The notes under the pieces are model-generated. The model searched no databases, was not told the DNA's origin, and was given only the letters and a program-made list of their open reading frames with translations. A stretch of 64,000 nucleotides of DNA. Source: a bacterium. Lineage in GTDB: Bacteria; Bacillota; Bacilli; Lactobacillales; Streptococcaceae. Below are positions 17,614 to 26,847 of this stretch, in pieces. Position 1 is the stretch's first letter; the number at the start of each line of letters is the position of its first letter. Where the stretch lies: assembly GCA_905221125.1 (NCBI GenBank), contig CAJNBY010000006.1, positions 39,038 to 103,037 on the forward strand, read 5' to 3'. The translations under genes and the position numbers were made by a program.

Positions 17614-18354
17614 ATGACTATTATAACCTCAAAAGCCAATTCTGTGGTAAAAAATGCCAAGAAATTACACCAAAAAAAATACCGCAAGTCTGCCTATTTG
17701 ATTGAAGGCTGGCACTTGTTTGAAGAAGCTGTTCAAGCTGGAGTGACGATTGAGAAAATCTTTGCCCTAGAAACTTACCGAGATCAGTTAGCTGCTTTTC
17801 CGCAAACTGTCTGGGTGTCAGAGGATATTTTGCTGGATTTGGCGGATTCTCAGACTCCACAGGGAATTGTTGCCGTCGTTCAAAAAGAAGAAGTAGGGCA
17901 GTCTGATTTGAGTCAAGGCAAGTTCTTGTTTTTGGAAGATGTGCAAGATCCTGGTAATGTGGGAACTATCATTCGGACTGCGGATGCAGCAGGCTTTACA
18001 GGAGTGATTGTTTCAGATAAGTCGGCAGACATCTATAGTCTTAAGACCTTGCGTTCTATGCAAGGCAGTCATTTCCATCTGCCCATTTACCGGATGTCGA
18101 GCCAAGCGCTTCTCGATGAAGCTAAAAAGGCAGGTATCCCTGTGCTAGCAACCACACTTTCCAAGGATTCTAAAGACTATCGTGACGTGCCACATTTAGA
18201 TCAGTTTGTCTTGGTCATGGGAAATGAGGGTCAAGGAATTAGTCCCCTCATGGCTGAAAGTGCAGACCAGTTGGTTCACATTAGCATGAAGGGTCAGGCA
18301 GAGAGTCTGAACGTTGCAGTTGCAGCAGGTATTTTGATTTTCCATTTAAGCTAA
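17614..18354 (+). CDS. TrmH/SpoU family RNA 2'-O-methyltransferase
   Basis: 246 aa. An N-terminal substrate-binding domain precedes the knotted SPOUT domain, whose motifs are visible: QDPGNVGTIIRTADAAGF, VLVMGNEGQGIS and the C-terminal SLNVAVAAGILIF. It methylates a ribose 2'-OH in rRNA or tRNA; the exact site is unknown. The start is placed at 17614, which matches the family N-terminus (MTIITSKAN); the ATG at 17596 would lie inside the promoter. No Shine-Dalgarno is visible, suggesting leaderless translation. Confidence 0.9.
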   Translation: MTIITSKANSVVKNAKKLHQKKYRKSAYLIEGWHLFEEAVQAGVTIEKIFALETYRDQLAAFPQTVWVSEDILLDLADSQTPQGIVAVVQKEEVGQSDLSQGKFLFLEDVQDPGNVGTIIRTADAAGFTGVIVSDKSADIYSLKTLRSMQGSHFHLPIYRMSSQALLDEAKKAGIPVLATTLSKDSKDYRDVPHLDQFVLVMGNEGQGISPLMAESADQLVHISMKGQAESLNVAVAAGILIFHLS

Positions 18355-18408
18355 TTTTAACTTTCTTTGTTATAATCAAGGAAAGACATTCATAGAAAAG
18401 GAGAAAAG

Positions 18409-19092
18409 ATGAATCATACTATTATACAAGACCGTACTGGTATCAACCAATTTTACGCTAAGGTCTATGCCTTTGTTGGATTAGGCATCGGTCTATCCGC
18501 CTTGGTATCTGGCCTCATGTTGACTGTTTTTCAGTCTCAGTTGGTTTACTTTTTGATGCAGGGACGTCTCTGGTTGACCATTGCAACCCTTGCGGAGCTA
18601 GCACTAGTCTTCGTTGCCAGCAGTATGGCTTCAAAGAATAGTCCAGCTGCTCTTCCAGTATTTTTGCTTTACTCTGTTTTAAACGGCTTTACCCTCAGTT
18701 TTGTGGTGGCCTTCTATACTCCAGGTACAGTTTTATCAGCCTTTGTGTCGAGCGCCCTCCTCTTCTTTGTTATGGCGGCAGTTGGTATGTTCACCAAGAA
18801 AGACTTGAGTGGACTTGGTCGGGCAATGATGGCGGCTCTTATCGGTTTGATTATTGCTATGGTAGTCAATATTTTCTTGGCTAGCGGTTTCTTTGATTAT
18901 ATGATTAGCGTAGCCATGGTCTTGGTTTTCTCTGGGCTGATTGCTTGGGACAACCAAAGAATTCGCTATGCTTATGAACAATCGCAAGGTCGTGTAGCGA
19001 CAGGGTGGGTTGTGTCAATGGCTCTCAGTATTTATCTTGATTTTATCAATCTTTTCCTAAGTATTCTACGTATCTTCGGGCGAAATGACTAG
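18409..19092 (+). CDS. Bax inhibitor-1 / YccA family membrane protein
   Basis: 227 aa with seven hydrophobic segments and the family's Asp-containing last helices (WDNQRIRYAYEQ, YLDFINLFLSILR). Bacterial BI-1 proteins are pH-sensitive calcium-leak or protease-modulator proteins; function in streptococci is not established. Monocistronic: GGAG ribosome site, own stop and a terminator at 19105-19133. Confidence 0.9.
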   Translation: MNHTIIQDRTGINQFYAKVYAFVGLGIGLSALVSGLMLTVFQSQLVYFLMQGRLWLTIATLAELALVFVASSMASKNSPAALPVFLLYSVLNGFTLSFVVAFYTPGTVLSAFVSSALLFFVMAAVGMFTKKDLSGLGRAMMAALIGLIIAMVVNIFLASGFFDYMISVAMVLVFSGLIAWDNQRIRYAYEQSQGRVATGWVVSMALSIYLDFINLFLSILRIFGRND

Positions 19093-19104
19093 AAGGTCCC
19101 TAAC

Positions 19105-19133
19105 ATCAGTGTTCCAAGGAGCACTGATTTTTT
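19105..19133 (+). terminator. Rho-independent terminator after BI-1 gene
   Basis: ATCAGTG pairs with CACTGAT, followed by seven Ts. Confidence 0.8.
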
Positions 19134-19202
19134 TAAATTTTCTCTTTTCTTTTCTTGGAAATAGGTGTATAATGCTTTTAATTAATTTTTGAGGAGTAGC
19201 CT

Positions 19203-20195
19203 ATGAAGAAAAGTTTTATCCATCAACAAGAAGAAATTTCCTTTGTCAAAAACACTTTTACCCAGTATTTGAAAGATAAGCTAGAAGTTGTCGAAGTTCA
19301 AGGCCCTATCTTGAGCAAGGTCGGTGACGGGATGCAGGATAACCTGTCTGGTGTGGAAAATCCAGTATCTGTTAAAGTTTTGCAGATTCCTGATGAAACC
19401 TATGAAGTGGTGCACTCACTTGCTAAATGGAAACGCCATACTTTGGCTCGTTTTGGTTTCGGTGAGGGTGAAGGTCTTTTCGTCCACATGAAGGCCCTTC
19501 GTCCAGACGAAGACTCGCTGGATGCAACCCACTCTGTCTTTGTGGATCAGTGGGACTGGGAAAAGGTCATTCCAAATGGTCAACGCAACATTGCTTACCT
19601 AAAAGAAACTGTTGAGAAGATTTACAAGGCCATTCGCTTGACTGAGCTTGCTGTTGAAGCCCGCTATGACATCGAATCTATCTTGCCAAAACAAATCACC
19701 TTTATCCATACAGAAGAGTTGGTGGAACGCTACCCAGACTTGACACCGAAAGAACGTGAAAATGCGATCTGTAAAGAATTCGGAGCAGTTTTCTTGATTG
19801 GTATCGGTGGCGAGTTGCCAGATGGTAAACCGCACGATGGACGTGCACCAGACTACGATGACTGGACAAGTGAGTCTGAGAACGGCTACAAGGGTCTTAA
19901 TGGAGATATTCTTGTTTGGAATGAAGCTCTAGGTGGAGCTTTTGAGTTGTCTTCTATGGGGATTCGTGTAGATGAAGAAACCCTTCGTCGTCAGGTAGAA
20001 ATCACCGGCGATGAAGACCGTTTGGAATTGGAATGGCACAAGGCTTTGTTGAATGGCCTATTCCCATTGACAATCGGTGGAGGAATTGGACAATCTCGTA
20101 TGGCCATGTTCTTACTTCGCAAGAAACATATCGGAGAAGTGCAAACAAGTGTCTGGCCTCAAGAAGTCCGCGATACTTACGAAAATATTTTGTAG
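19203..20195 (+). CDS. asnA: Aspartate-ammonia ligase
   Basis: 330 aa, the usual length. An ATP-dependent asparagine synthetase that uses free ammonia and is built on a class II aminoacyl-tRNA synthetase fold. The C-terminal [16 protein letters not shown] segment corresponds to the motif 3 ATP site, and [13 protein letters not shown] near the N-terminus to the substrate region. GAGGAG lies before the ATG and a terminator directly after the stop. Confidence 0.95.
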   Translation: MKKSFIHQQEEISFVKNTFTQYLKDKLEVVEVQGPILSKVGDGMQDNLSGVENPVSVKVLQIPDETYEVVHSLAKWKRHTLARFGFGEGEGLFVHMKALRPDEDSLDATHSVFVDQWDWEKVIPNGQRNIAYLKETVEKIYKAIRLTELAVEARYDIESILPKQITFIHTEELVERYPDLTPKERENAICKEFGAVFLIGIGGELPDGKPHDGRAPDYDDWTSESENGYKGLNGDILVWNEALGGAFELSSMGIRVDEETLRRQVEITGDEDRLELEWHKALLNGLFPLTIGGGIGQSRMAMFLLRKKHIGEVQTSVWPQEVRDTYENIL

Positions 20196-20197
20196 AG

Positions 20198-20225
20198 AAT
20201 CGAACCGCAAGGTTCGGTTTTCTTT
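20198..20225 (+). terminator. Rho-independent terminator after asnA
   Basis: CGAACC, GCAA loop, GGTTCG, with flanking A/T pairs and a T-rich tail. Confidence 0.8.
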
Positions 20226-20243
20226 CTCTTTTTGCCTATAATT

Positions 20244-20252
20244 TGGTATAAT
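20244..20252 (+). promoter_or_regulatory. Extended -10 promoter giving a predicted leaderless mRNA (rsmD)
   Basis: TGGTATAAT; the rsmD ATG begins 8 nt after the box and there is no ribosome-binding site between them. Confidence 0.65.
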
Positions 20253-20259
20253 AAACGGT

Positions 20260-20799
20260 ATGAAAATCGTATCAGGAATCTATGGGGGACGTCCCCTCAA
20301 GACACTAGAAGGCAAGACGACAAGACCTACTTCGGATAAGGTTAGGGGAGCTATTTTTAACATGATTGGTCCCTACTTTGAAGGGGGACGGGTCTTGGAC
20401 CTTTATGCAGGTAGTGGTGGATTATCTATCGAAGCAGTATCGCGTGGCATGGCTAGTGCTGTTTTGGTGGAGCGAGACCGTAAGGCTCAGGCTATTGTGG
20501 CCGAAAATATCCAGATGACCAAGGAAGTTGGAAAATTTCAACTTCTCAAGATGGATGCGGAAAGAGCCTTGGAGCAGCTATCAGGTGCCTTCGACCTCAT
20601 TTTCTTAGACCCTCCCTATGCCAAGGAACAAATCGTAGCAGATATTGAAAAAATGGCTGAGAGAGAGCTTTTGTCTGAGGATGTCATGGTCGTGTGTGAA
20701 ACGGATAAGGCCGTTGAACTTCCAGAAGAAATTGCCTGCCTGGGCATCTGGAAGGAAAAAATTTATGGAATTAGTAAGGTGACAGTCTATGTCAGATAA
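20260..20799 (+). CDS. rsmD: 16S rRNA guanine-N2 methyltransferase RsmD
   Basis: 179 aa. SAM motif [14 protein letters not shown] and catalytic FLDPPY are clear; the N-terminal [18 protein letters not shown] is typical. It methylates G966 (E. coli numbering) in 16S rRNA. It overlaps coaD by 11 nt, the standard Firmicute pairing. The ATG appears to be at or next to the transcript 5' end. Confidence 0.95.
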   Translation: MKIVSGIYGGRPLKTLEGKTTRPTSDKVRGAIFNMIGPYFEGGRVLDLYAGSGGLSIEAVSRGMASAVLVERDRKAQAIVAENIQMTKEVGKFQLLKMDAERALEQLSGAFDLIFLDPPYAKEQIVADIEKMAERELLSEDVMVVCETDKAVELPEEIACLGIWKEKIYGISKVTVYVR

Positions 20800-21277
20800 G
20801 ATTGGCTTATTCACAGGCTCATTTGATCCGATGACAAATGGGCATCTGGATATGATTGAACGGGCTAGCAAACTCTTTGATAAGCTCTATGTGGGTATTT
20901 TTTTTAATCCCCACAAACAAGGATTTCTCCCTATCGAAAATCGTAAACGGGGGCTGGAAAAGGCTTTGGAGCATTTGGAAAATGTTGCAGTCGTGTCTTC
21001 TCATGATGAATTGGTGGTCGATGTCGCAAAAAGACTGGGTGCTACTTGCCTAGTGCGGGGCTTGAGAAATGCGGCGGATTTGCAATATGAAGCTAGTTTT
21101 GATTACTACAATCATCAGCTGTCTCCTGATATAGAGACCATTTATTTACATAGCCGACCGGAACATCTCTATATCAGTTCATCAGGTGTTCGAGAGCTAT
21201 TGAAATTTGGTCAGGATGTTGCTTGCTATGTTCCTGAGAGTATTTTGGAGGAAATAAGAAATGAAAAAAAAGATTAG
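20789..21277 (+). CDS. coaD: Phosphopantetheine adenylyltransferase
   Basis: 162 aa. The nucleotidyltransferase T/HxGH motif is TNGHLD in [10 protein letters not shown], and the C-terminal YISSSGVRE loop is conserved. Catalyses the penultimate step of coenzyme A synthesis. Sandwiched by overlaps with rsmD (11 nt) and sepM (17 nt). Confidence 0.96.
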   Translation: MSDKIGLFTGSFDPMTNGHLDMIERASKLFDKLYVGIFFNPHKQGFLPIENRKRGLEKALEHLENVAVVSSHDELVVDVAKRLGATCLVRGLRNAADLQYEASFDYYNHQLSPDIETIYLHSRPEHLYISSSGVRELLKFGQDVACYVPESILEEIRNEKKD

Positions 21278-22298
21278 ATGGCCCTTATACGTCATTGCGG
21301 CCTTGATTGCAACTTTCTTGGCATTTGTAGTGCCCTTACCCTACTATATAGAGGTTCCAGGTGGTTCGGAAGATATTCGCCAAGTCCTCAAAGTCAATGA
21401 TACAGAAGATAAGGAAGCTGGTGCCTACCACTTCGTTACGGTTGGTGTTCAGCATGCTACTTTAGCCCATATGATTTATGCTTGGTTGACGCCTTTTACA
21501 GATATTCGTAGTGCCCAGGAGACTACAGGTGGATCTTCCGATGTTGAATTTATGCGGATCAATCAATTCTACATGCAAACATCGCAAAATATGGCCAAAT
21601 ATCAAGGACTGAAAACAGCTGGTAAGGATATTGAACTTAAATATCTTGGGGTTTATGTCTTGACTGTGACGGATAATTCGACATTTAAAGGGATTCTCAA
21701 CATCTCTGATACAGTCACAGCAGTCAATGATCAGACCTTTGATAGTTCCAAAGATTTGATTGATTACGTCAATTCTCAAAAATTAGGGGACTCCGTCAAG
21801 GTTACCTATGAAGAGGATGGGCAAACCAAGTCTGCAGAAGGAAAGATTATCACCTTGGAAAATGGAAAAAATGGGATTGGAATCGGTTTGATTGACCGTA
21901 CAGAAGTAACCAGTGATGTCCCAATTCGTTTTTCAACAGCTGGTATCGGCGGTCCAAGTGCTGGTCTCATGTTTAGTCTGGCTATCTATACTCAAATAGC
22001 TGACCCAGGCCTTCGTAATGGCCGTATCGTTGCCGGCACAGGAACCATTGACCGCGATGGTAATGTGGGGGACATTGGAGGTATTGATAAGAAAGTTGTA
22101 GCTTCAGCTAGAGAAGGTGCCGCGATTTTCTTTGCCCCTGATAACCCTGTTAGCGAAGAAGAACAAAAAGCGCATCCAGATGCGAAAAATAACTACCAAA
22201 CAGCCCTAGAAGCAGCCAAAACAATCAAGACAGATATGAAAATCGTGCCAGTAAAAACCCTACAAGATGCAATTGATTACTTGAAAAACAATTCCTAG
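21261..22298 (+). CDS. sepM: Membrane-anchored PDZ-Lon-type serine protease (SepM-like)
   Basis: 345 aa. One N-terminal membrane segment (about 8-28), a PDZ domain (about 125-200) and a Lon-type S16 protease domain with catalytic Ser233 in GGPSAG and Lys278 in GGIDKK. In S. mutans the orthologue SepM trims the competence-stimulating peptide outside the cell; a similar extracytoplasmic processing role is inferred. The start overlaps coaD. Confidence 0.9.
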   Translation: MKKKIRWPLYVIAALIATFLAFVVPLPYYIEVPGGSEDIRQVLKVNDTEDKEAGAYHFVTVGVQHATLAHMIYAWLTPFTDIRSAQETTGGSSDVEFMRINQFYMQTSQNMAKYQGLKTAGKDIELKYLGVYVLTVTDNSTFKGILNISDTVTAVNDQTFDSSKDLIDYVNSQKLGDSVKVTYEEDGQTKSAEGKIITLENGKNGIGIGLIDRTEVTSDVPIRFSTAGIGGPSAGLMFSLAIYTQIADPGLRNGRIVAGTGTIDRDGNVGDIGGIDKKVVASAREGAAIFFAPDNPVSEEEQKAHPDAKNNYQTALEAAKTIKTDMKIVPVKTLQDAIDYLKNNS

Positions 22299-22340
22299 TT
22301 TTTAAGTGAAGTTTCCAAACTAGCGCACAAACAGAGAAGA

Positions 22341-22349
22341 TGGTATAAT
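22341..22349 (+). promoter_or_regulatory. Extended -10 promoter giving a predicted leaderless mRNA (DUF1146 gene)
   Basis: TGGTATAAT ends 7 nt before the ATG at 22356; no ribosome site fits in the interval. Confidence 0.65.
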
Positions 22350-22355
22350 AGTCAA

Positions 22356-22586
22356 ATGGTTCAATTATTATTCACTCTAAGCAGTCACATGCTCTTTATT
22401 TATGTGAGTTTTTACCTTTTAAAGAATCTTGTTAGATGGGAAAAGGTTTTAAAAGTTACAGCTGAGAACACTGGTAAAGTTCGTTTATTGGTAGCTTTTT
22501 TCAGCATTGTCATGGGCTACATCATGAGTTCTTTCTTTATCAGCCTATATCAGTTGTGGCAAGAAGCGTTTAGAGGATTATTATAA
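22356..22586 (+). CDS. DUF1146 family small membrane protein (YwzB-like)
   Basis: 76 aa with two hydrophobic helices separated by a basic stretch ([12 protein letters not shown]). Members lie next to murA in many Firmicutes; function unknown. It is followed by murA 23 nt downstream, so it is probably the first gene of the murA transcript and would be translated without a leader. Confidence 0.85.
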   Translation: MVQLLFTLSSHMLFIYVSFYLLKNLVRWEKVLKVTAENTGKVRLLVAFFSIVMGYIMSSFFISLYQLWQEAFRGLL

Positions 22587-22609
22587 AATCAAATGTAAAG
22601 GAAATAAGT

Positions 22610-23885
22610 ATGGAAAAAATTGTGGTTCAAGGTGGCGATAATCGTCTGGTAGGAAGTGTTACGATCGAAGGAGCAAAAAATGCAGTCTTGCCTTTGTTAG
22701 CAGCGACTATTCTAGCCAGTGAAGGGAAGACCGTCTTACAGAATGTTCCTATCTTGTCAGATGTTTTCACTATGAATCAGGTGGTTCGTGGTTTAAATGC
22801 CAAGGTGGATTTTGATGAAGAAGCCCATCTTGTAGAGGTGGATGCGACTGGTGATATCACTGAGGAAGCTCCTTACAAGTATGTTAGCAAGATGCGCGCA
22901 TCCATCGTTGTCTTGGGGCCAATTCTTGCTCGTGTAGGTCATGCCAAGGTATCCATGCCAGGAGGTTGTACGATTGGTAGCCGCCCTATTGATCTTCATT
23001 TGAAAGGTCTGGAAGCTATGGGTGCAAAAATTAGTCAGACAGCTGGTTACATCGAAGCCAAGGCTGATCGCTTACATGGCGCTCATATCTATATGGACTT
23101 CCCAAGTGTTGGTGCTACGCAGAACTTGATGATGGCGGCGACTCTGGCTGATGGGGTGACAGTAATTGAAAATGCTGCGCGTGAGCCTGAGATTGTGGAC
23201 CTAGCCATTCTCTTAAATGAAATGGGAGCCAAGGTCAAAGGTGCTGGTACAGAGACCATTACCATTACTGGTGTGGAGAAACTTCACGGTACGACTCACA
23301 ATGTGGTACAAGACCGTATCGAAGCTGGAACCTTTATGGTGGCTGCTGCCATGACTGGTGGTGATGTCTTGATTAAAGACGCTGTTTGGGAGCACAATCG
23401 TCCCTTGATTGCCAAATTGCTTGAAATGGGAGTGGAAGTGACGGAGGAGACTGAAGGAATTCGCGTTCGCTCTCAACTAGAAAATCTAAAAGCTGTTCAT
23501 GTGAAAACCTTGCCCCACCCAGGATTTCCAACAGATATGCAGGCTCAATTTACAGCCTTGATGACCGTCGCAAAAGGCGAATCAACTATGGTGGAGACAG
23601 TTTTTGAAAATCGTTTCCAACATCTAGAAGAAATGCGCCGCATGGGCTTGCACTCTGAGATTATCCGTGACACAGCCCGTATTGTTGGTGGACAGTCTTT
23701 GCAGGGAGCAGAAGTTCTTTCAACTGACCTTCGTGCCAGTGCAGCCTTGATTTTGACAGCTTTGGTAGCACAAGGAGAAACTGTGGTTGGTAAATTGGTT
23801 CACTTGGATAGAGGTTACTACCGTTTTCATGAGAAGTTAGCGCAGCTGGGCGCTAAGATTCAGCGGATTGAGGCAAGTGATGAAG

Positions 23886-23893
<8 letters not shown>
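22610..23893 (+). CDS. murA: UDP-N-acetylglucosamine 1-carboxyvinyltransferase
   Basis: 427 aa. First committed step of peptidoglycan synthesis. K23 in GAKNAVLP and the PEP-reactive, fosfomycin-sensitive C120 in [11 protein letters not shown] are present. AAGGAAA ribosome site. Streptococci have two MurA paralogues; the epuA-endA neighbourhood marks this as the murA1-type locus. Confidence 0.96.
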
Positions 23894-24937
<1,044 letters not shown>

Positions 24938-24948
24938 AAGATAAGATA

Positions 24949-24987
24949 AACTCCTATGTCACTAGCGGCTGTAGGAGTTCTTTTTTG
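24949..24987 (+). terminator. Rho-independent terminator after endA
   Basis: AACTCCTA pairs with TAGGAGTT, then CTTTTTT. Confidence 0.8.
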
Positions 24988-25091
24988 GACCATTTAAGTA
25001 GGGCTAGAATAGACATTGAGAAAAAATAATATGTACTGGATTAAATTTTGTGATATAATAAAGGATAAGATACTATTTTAGGAGAAGAACT

Positions 25092-26423
25092 ATGGAAGAC
25101 CCAAGTAGTCAGAATTTGTTGCTACAACTTGTTTTATTGTTTATCTTGACGGTATTAAATGCCTTTTTCTCAGCCACAGAAATGGCCATGGTGTCACTAA
25201 ATCGTGCGCGGGTTGAACAAAAGGCAGAAGAAGGAGATAGACGCTATATCCGTCTGCTGAAGGTACTAGAAAATCCTAACCACTTTTTATCAACTATTCA
25301 AGTAGGGATTACCCTGATTACGATTTTGTCAGGGGCGAGTTTGGCAGAAACTCTGGGACGAGAAATTGCATCTTGGCTTGGAAATGGCGAAACAGCTTAT
25401 GCCATTGCAAGTTTTCTATCTTTAGCATTTTTGACTTATATTTCCATCGTTTTTGGGGAATTGTATCCTAAGAGAATCGCTCTTAATCTAAAGGATGCTT
25501 TAGCGATTCGTACAGCGCCAGTTATTATTGGCCTGGGGAAACTAGTTAGTCCCTTTGTCTGGCTCTTGTCTGCGTCTACCAATCTTTTGAGTCGTTTGAC
25601 TCCAATGACCTTTGACGATGCTGATGAAAAAATGACTCGTGATGAAATTGAGTACATGCTGACAAATAGCGAAGAAACACTAGATGCTGACGAAATTGAG
25701 ATGCTACAGGGGATCTTTTCACTGGACGAATTGATGGCCAGAGAAGTCATGGTTCCTCGGACGGATGCCTTTATGGTCGATATTCAGGATGACAATCAGG
25801 CTATTATTGAAAGTATTTTAAAGCAAAATTATTCTCGTATCCCTGTCTATGATGGAGACAAGGATAATGTAATCGGCTTGATTCATACCAAGCGCCTGCT
25901 CAATGCAGCCTTTGTGGATGGCTTTGATAATATTGTTTGGAGACGTATTTTACAAACACCGCTTTTTGTACCAGAGACGATTTTTGTGGATGATCTCTTG
26001 AAAGCTCTTCGCAATACGCAAAATCAAATGGCAATCTTGCTAGATGAATACGGTGGGATGGCTGGTTTGGTAACCCTAGAAGACCTCTTAGAGGAAATTG
26101 TTGGGGAAATCGATGACGAAACAGATAAGGCTGAAATCGAAGTTCATAAAATTGGAGAAGACACCTATATCGTTCAAGGTACCATGAATCTAAATGACTT
26201 CAATGACTACTTTGATGTTGAACTGGAAAGTGATGACGTTGATACCATCGCCGGTTATTATTTGACAGGAGTTGGTACCATTCCAACGACTGAGAAACTC
26301 AGCTATGAATTGGTCAGCCAAAACAAACAGCTTATCTTAACCAATGATAAAGTGAAAAATGGACGTGTTACCAAGGTAAAAGTCCAAATTACCGAAGTTG
26401 AAATAGAAGAAGAAACAGAGTAA
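25092..26423 (+). CDS. CorC/HlyC (CNNM-DUF21) family transporter-like protein
   Basis: 443 aa. A DUF21 membrane domain with about four helices (6-160), a CBS pair (about 205-330, with the LLDEYGGMAGLVTLEDLLEEIVGEI signature) and a C-terminal CorC_HlyC domain. Relatives are magnesium exporters/regulators rather than haemolysins. Own extended -10 promoter TGATATAAT (25051-25059), AGGAG ribosome site and terminator, so monocistronic. Confidence 0.9.
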   Translation: MEDPSSQNLLLQLVLLFILTVLNAFFSATEMAMVSLNRARVEQKAEEGDRRYIRLLKVLENPNHFLSTIQVGITLITILSGASLAETLGREIASWLGNGETAYAIASFLSLAFLTYISIVFGELYPKRIALNLKDALAIRTAPVIIGLGKLVSPFVWLLSASTNLLSRLTPMTFDDADEKMTRDEIEYMLTNSEETLDADEIEMLQGIFSLDELMAREVMVPRTDAFMVDIQDDNQAIIESILKQNYSRIPVYDGDKDNVIGLIHTKRLLNAAFVDGFDNIVWRRILQTPLFVPETIFVDDLLKALRNTQNQMAILLDEYGGMAGLVTLEDLLEEIVGEIDDETDKAEIEVHKIGEDTYIVQGTMNLNDFNDYFDVELESDDVDTIAGYYLTGVGTIPTTEKLSYELVSQNKQLILTNDKVKNGRVTKVKVQITEVEIEEETE

Positions 26424-26428
26424 ACTAG

Positions 26429-26462
26429 AGGCTTTTGTCACCAGGCGTGACGAAGCTTTTTT
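26429..26462 (+). terminator. Rho-independent terminator after CorC/HlyC gene
   Basis: GCTTTTGTCAC pairs with GTGACGAAGC, one bulge, followed by six Ts. Confidence 0.8.
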
Positions 26463-26562
26463 CAGTTGATGTCAAAAGGGAATTGTACCCTCGAAAAACT
26501 CAGCCCCAATTCGCCCCAAAAGTTTTTGTAAGTGATCCTTATTGATCCAAAGAAAAATAAAA

Positions 26563-26590
26563 AAAGCCCTTCAAATTGGGCTTTCTGTTC
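26563..26590 (-). terminator. Terminator of the tRNA-Cys transcript
   Basis: AAAGCCC pairs with GGGCTTT around TTCAAATT; on the minus strand it is followed by a T-rich run. It lies 34 nt beyond the tRNA 3' end. Confidence 0.75.
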
Positions 26591-26619
26591 ATTTGAAACC
26601 TGATAAATCAAGTTATAGA

Positions 26620-26690
26620 AGGCGGTAGACGGATTTGAACCGACGATCAAGCTTTTGCAGAGCCGTGCCTTACCACTTGGCTATACCGCC
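26620..26690 (-). tRNA. tRNA-Cys (GCA)
   Basis: 71 nt on the minus strand. Acceptor stem GGCGGTA/TACCGCC, D-arm GCCAAGTGGTAAGGC, anticodon loop CTGCAAA giving anticodon GCA, and T-loop TTCAAAT. The CCA end is not encoded. A consensus promoter and a terminator flank it, so it is a single-tRNA transcription unit. Confidence 0.95.
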
Positions 26691-26702
26691 TTAACGTTTA
26701 TT

Positions 26703-26731
26703 ATTATACCTTGAAAATGATTTTCAGTCAA
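26703..26731 (-). promoter_or_regulatory. Promoter of tRNA-Cys
   Basis: On the minus strand TTGACT (26726-26731), a 17-bp spacer and TATAAT (26703-26708), about 12 bp upstream of the tRNA. Confidence 0.8.
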
Positions 26732-26847
26732 TAGCTTTTTCAGATTTTTTGTGTCAATAAGCCTAAATATTCTGAAAATTCGTTTACTTTTCTTGAAATT
26801 TATGGTATAATTGGTGATAACCTATACTTTATAAGAGGAGTAAAGAA

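Noticed and set aside
26462-26562. Possible 3' remnant of a phage/ICE integrase or attachment site beside tRNA-Cys
   Set aside because: The minus-strand reading frame ending near 26462 looks vaguely integrase-like but has no conserved catalytic motif, and no direct repeat of the tRNA 3' end was found.
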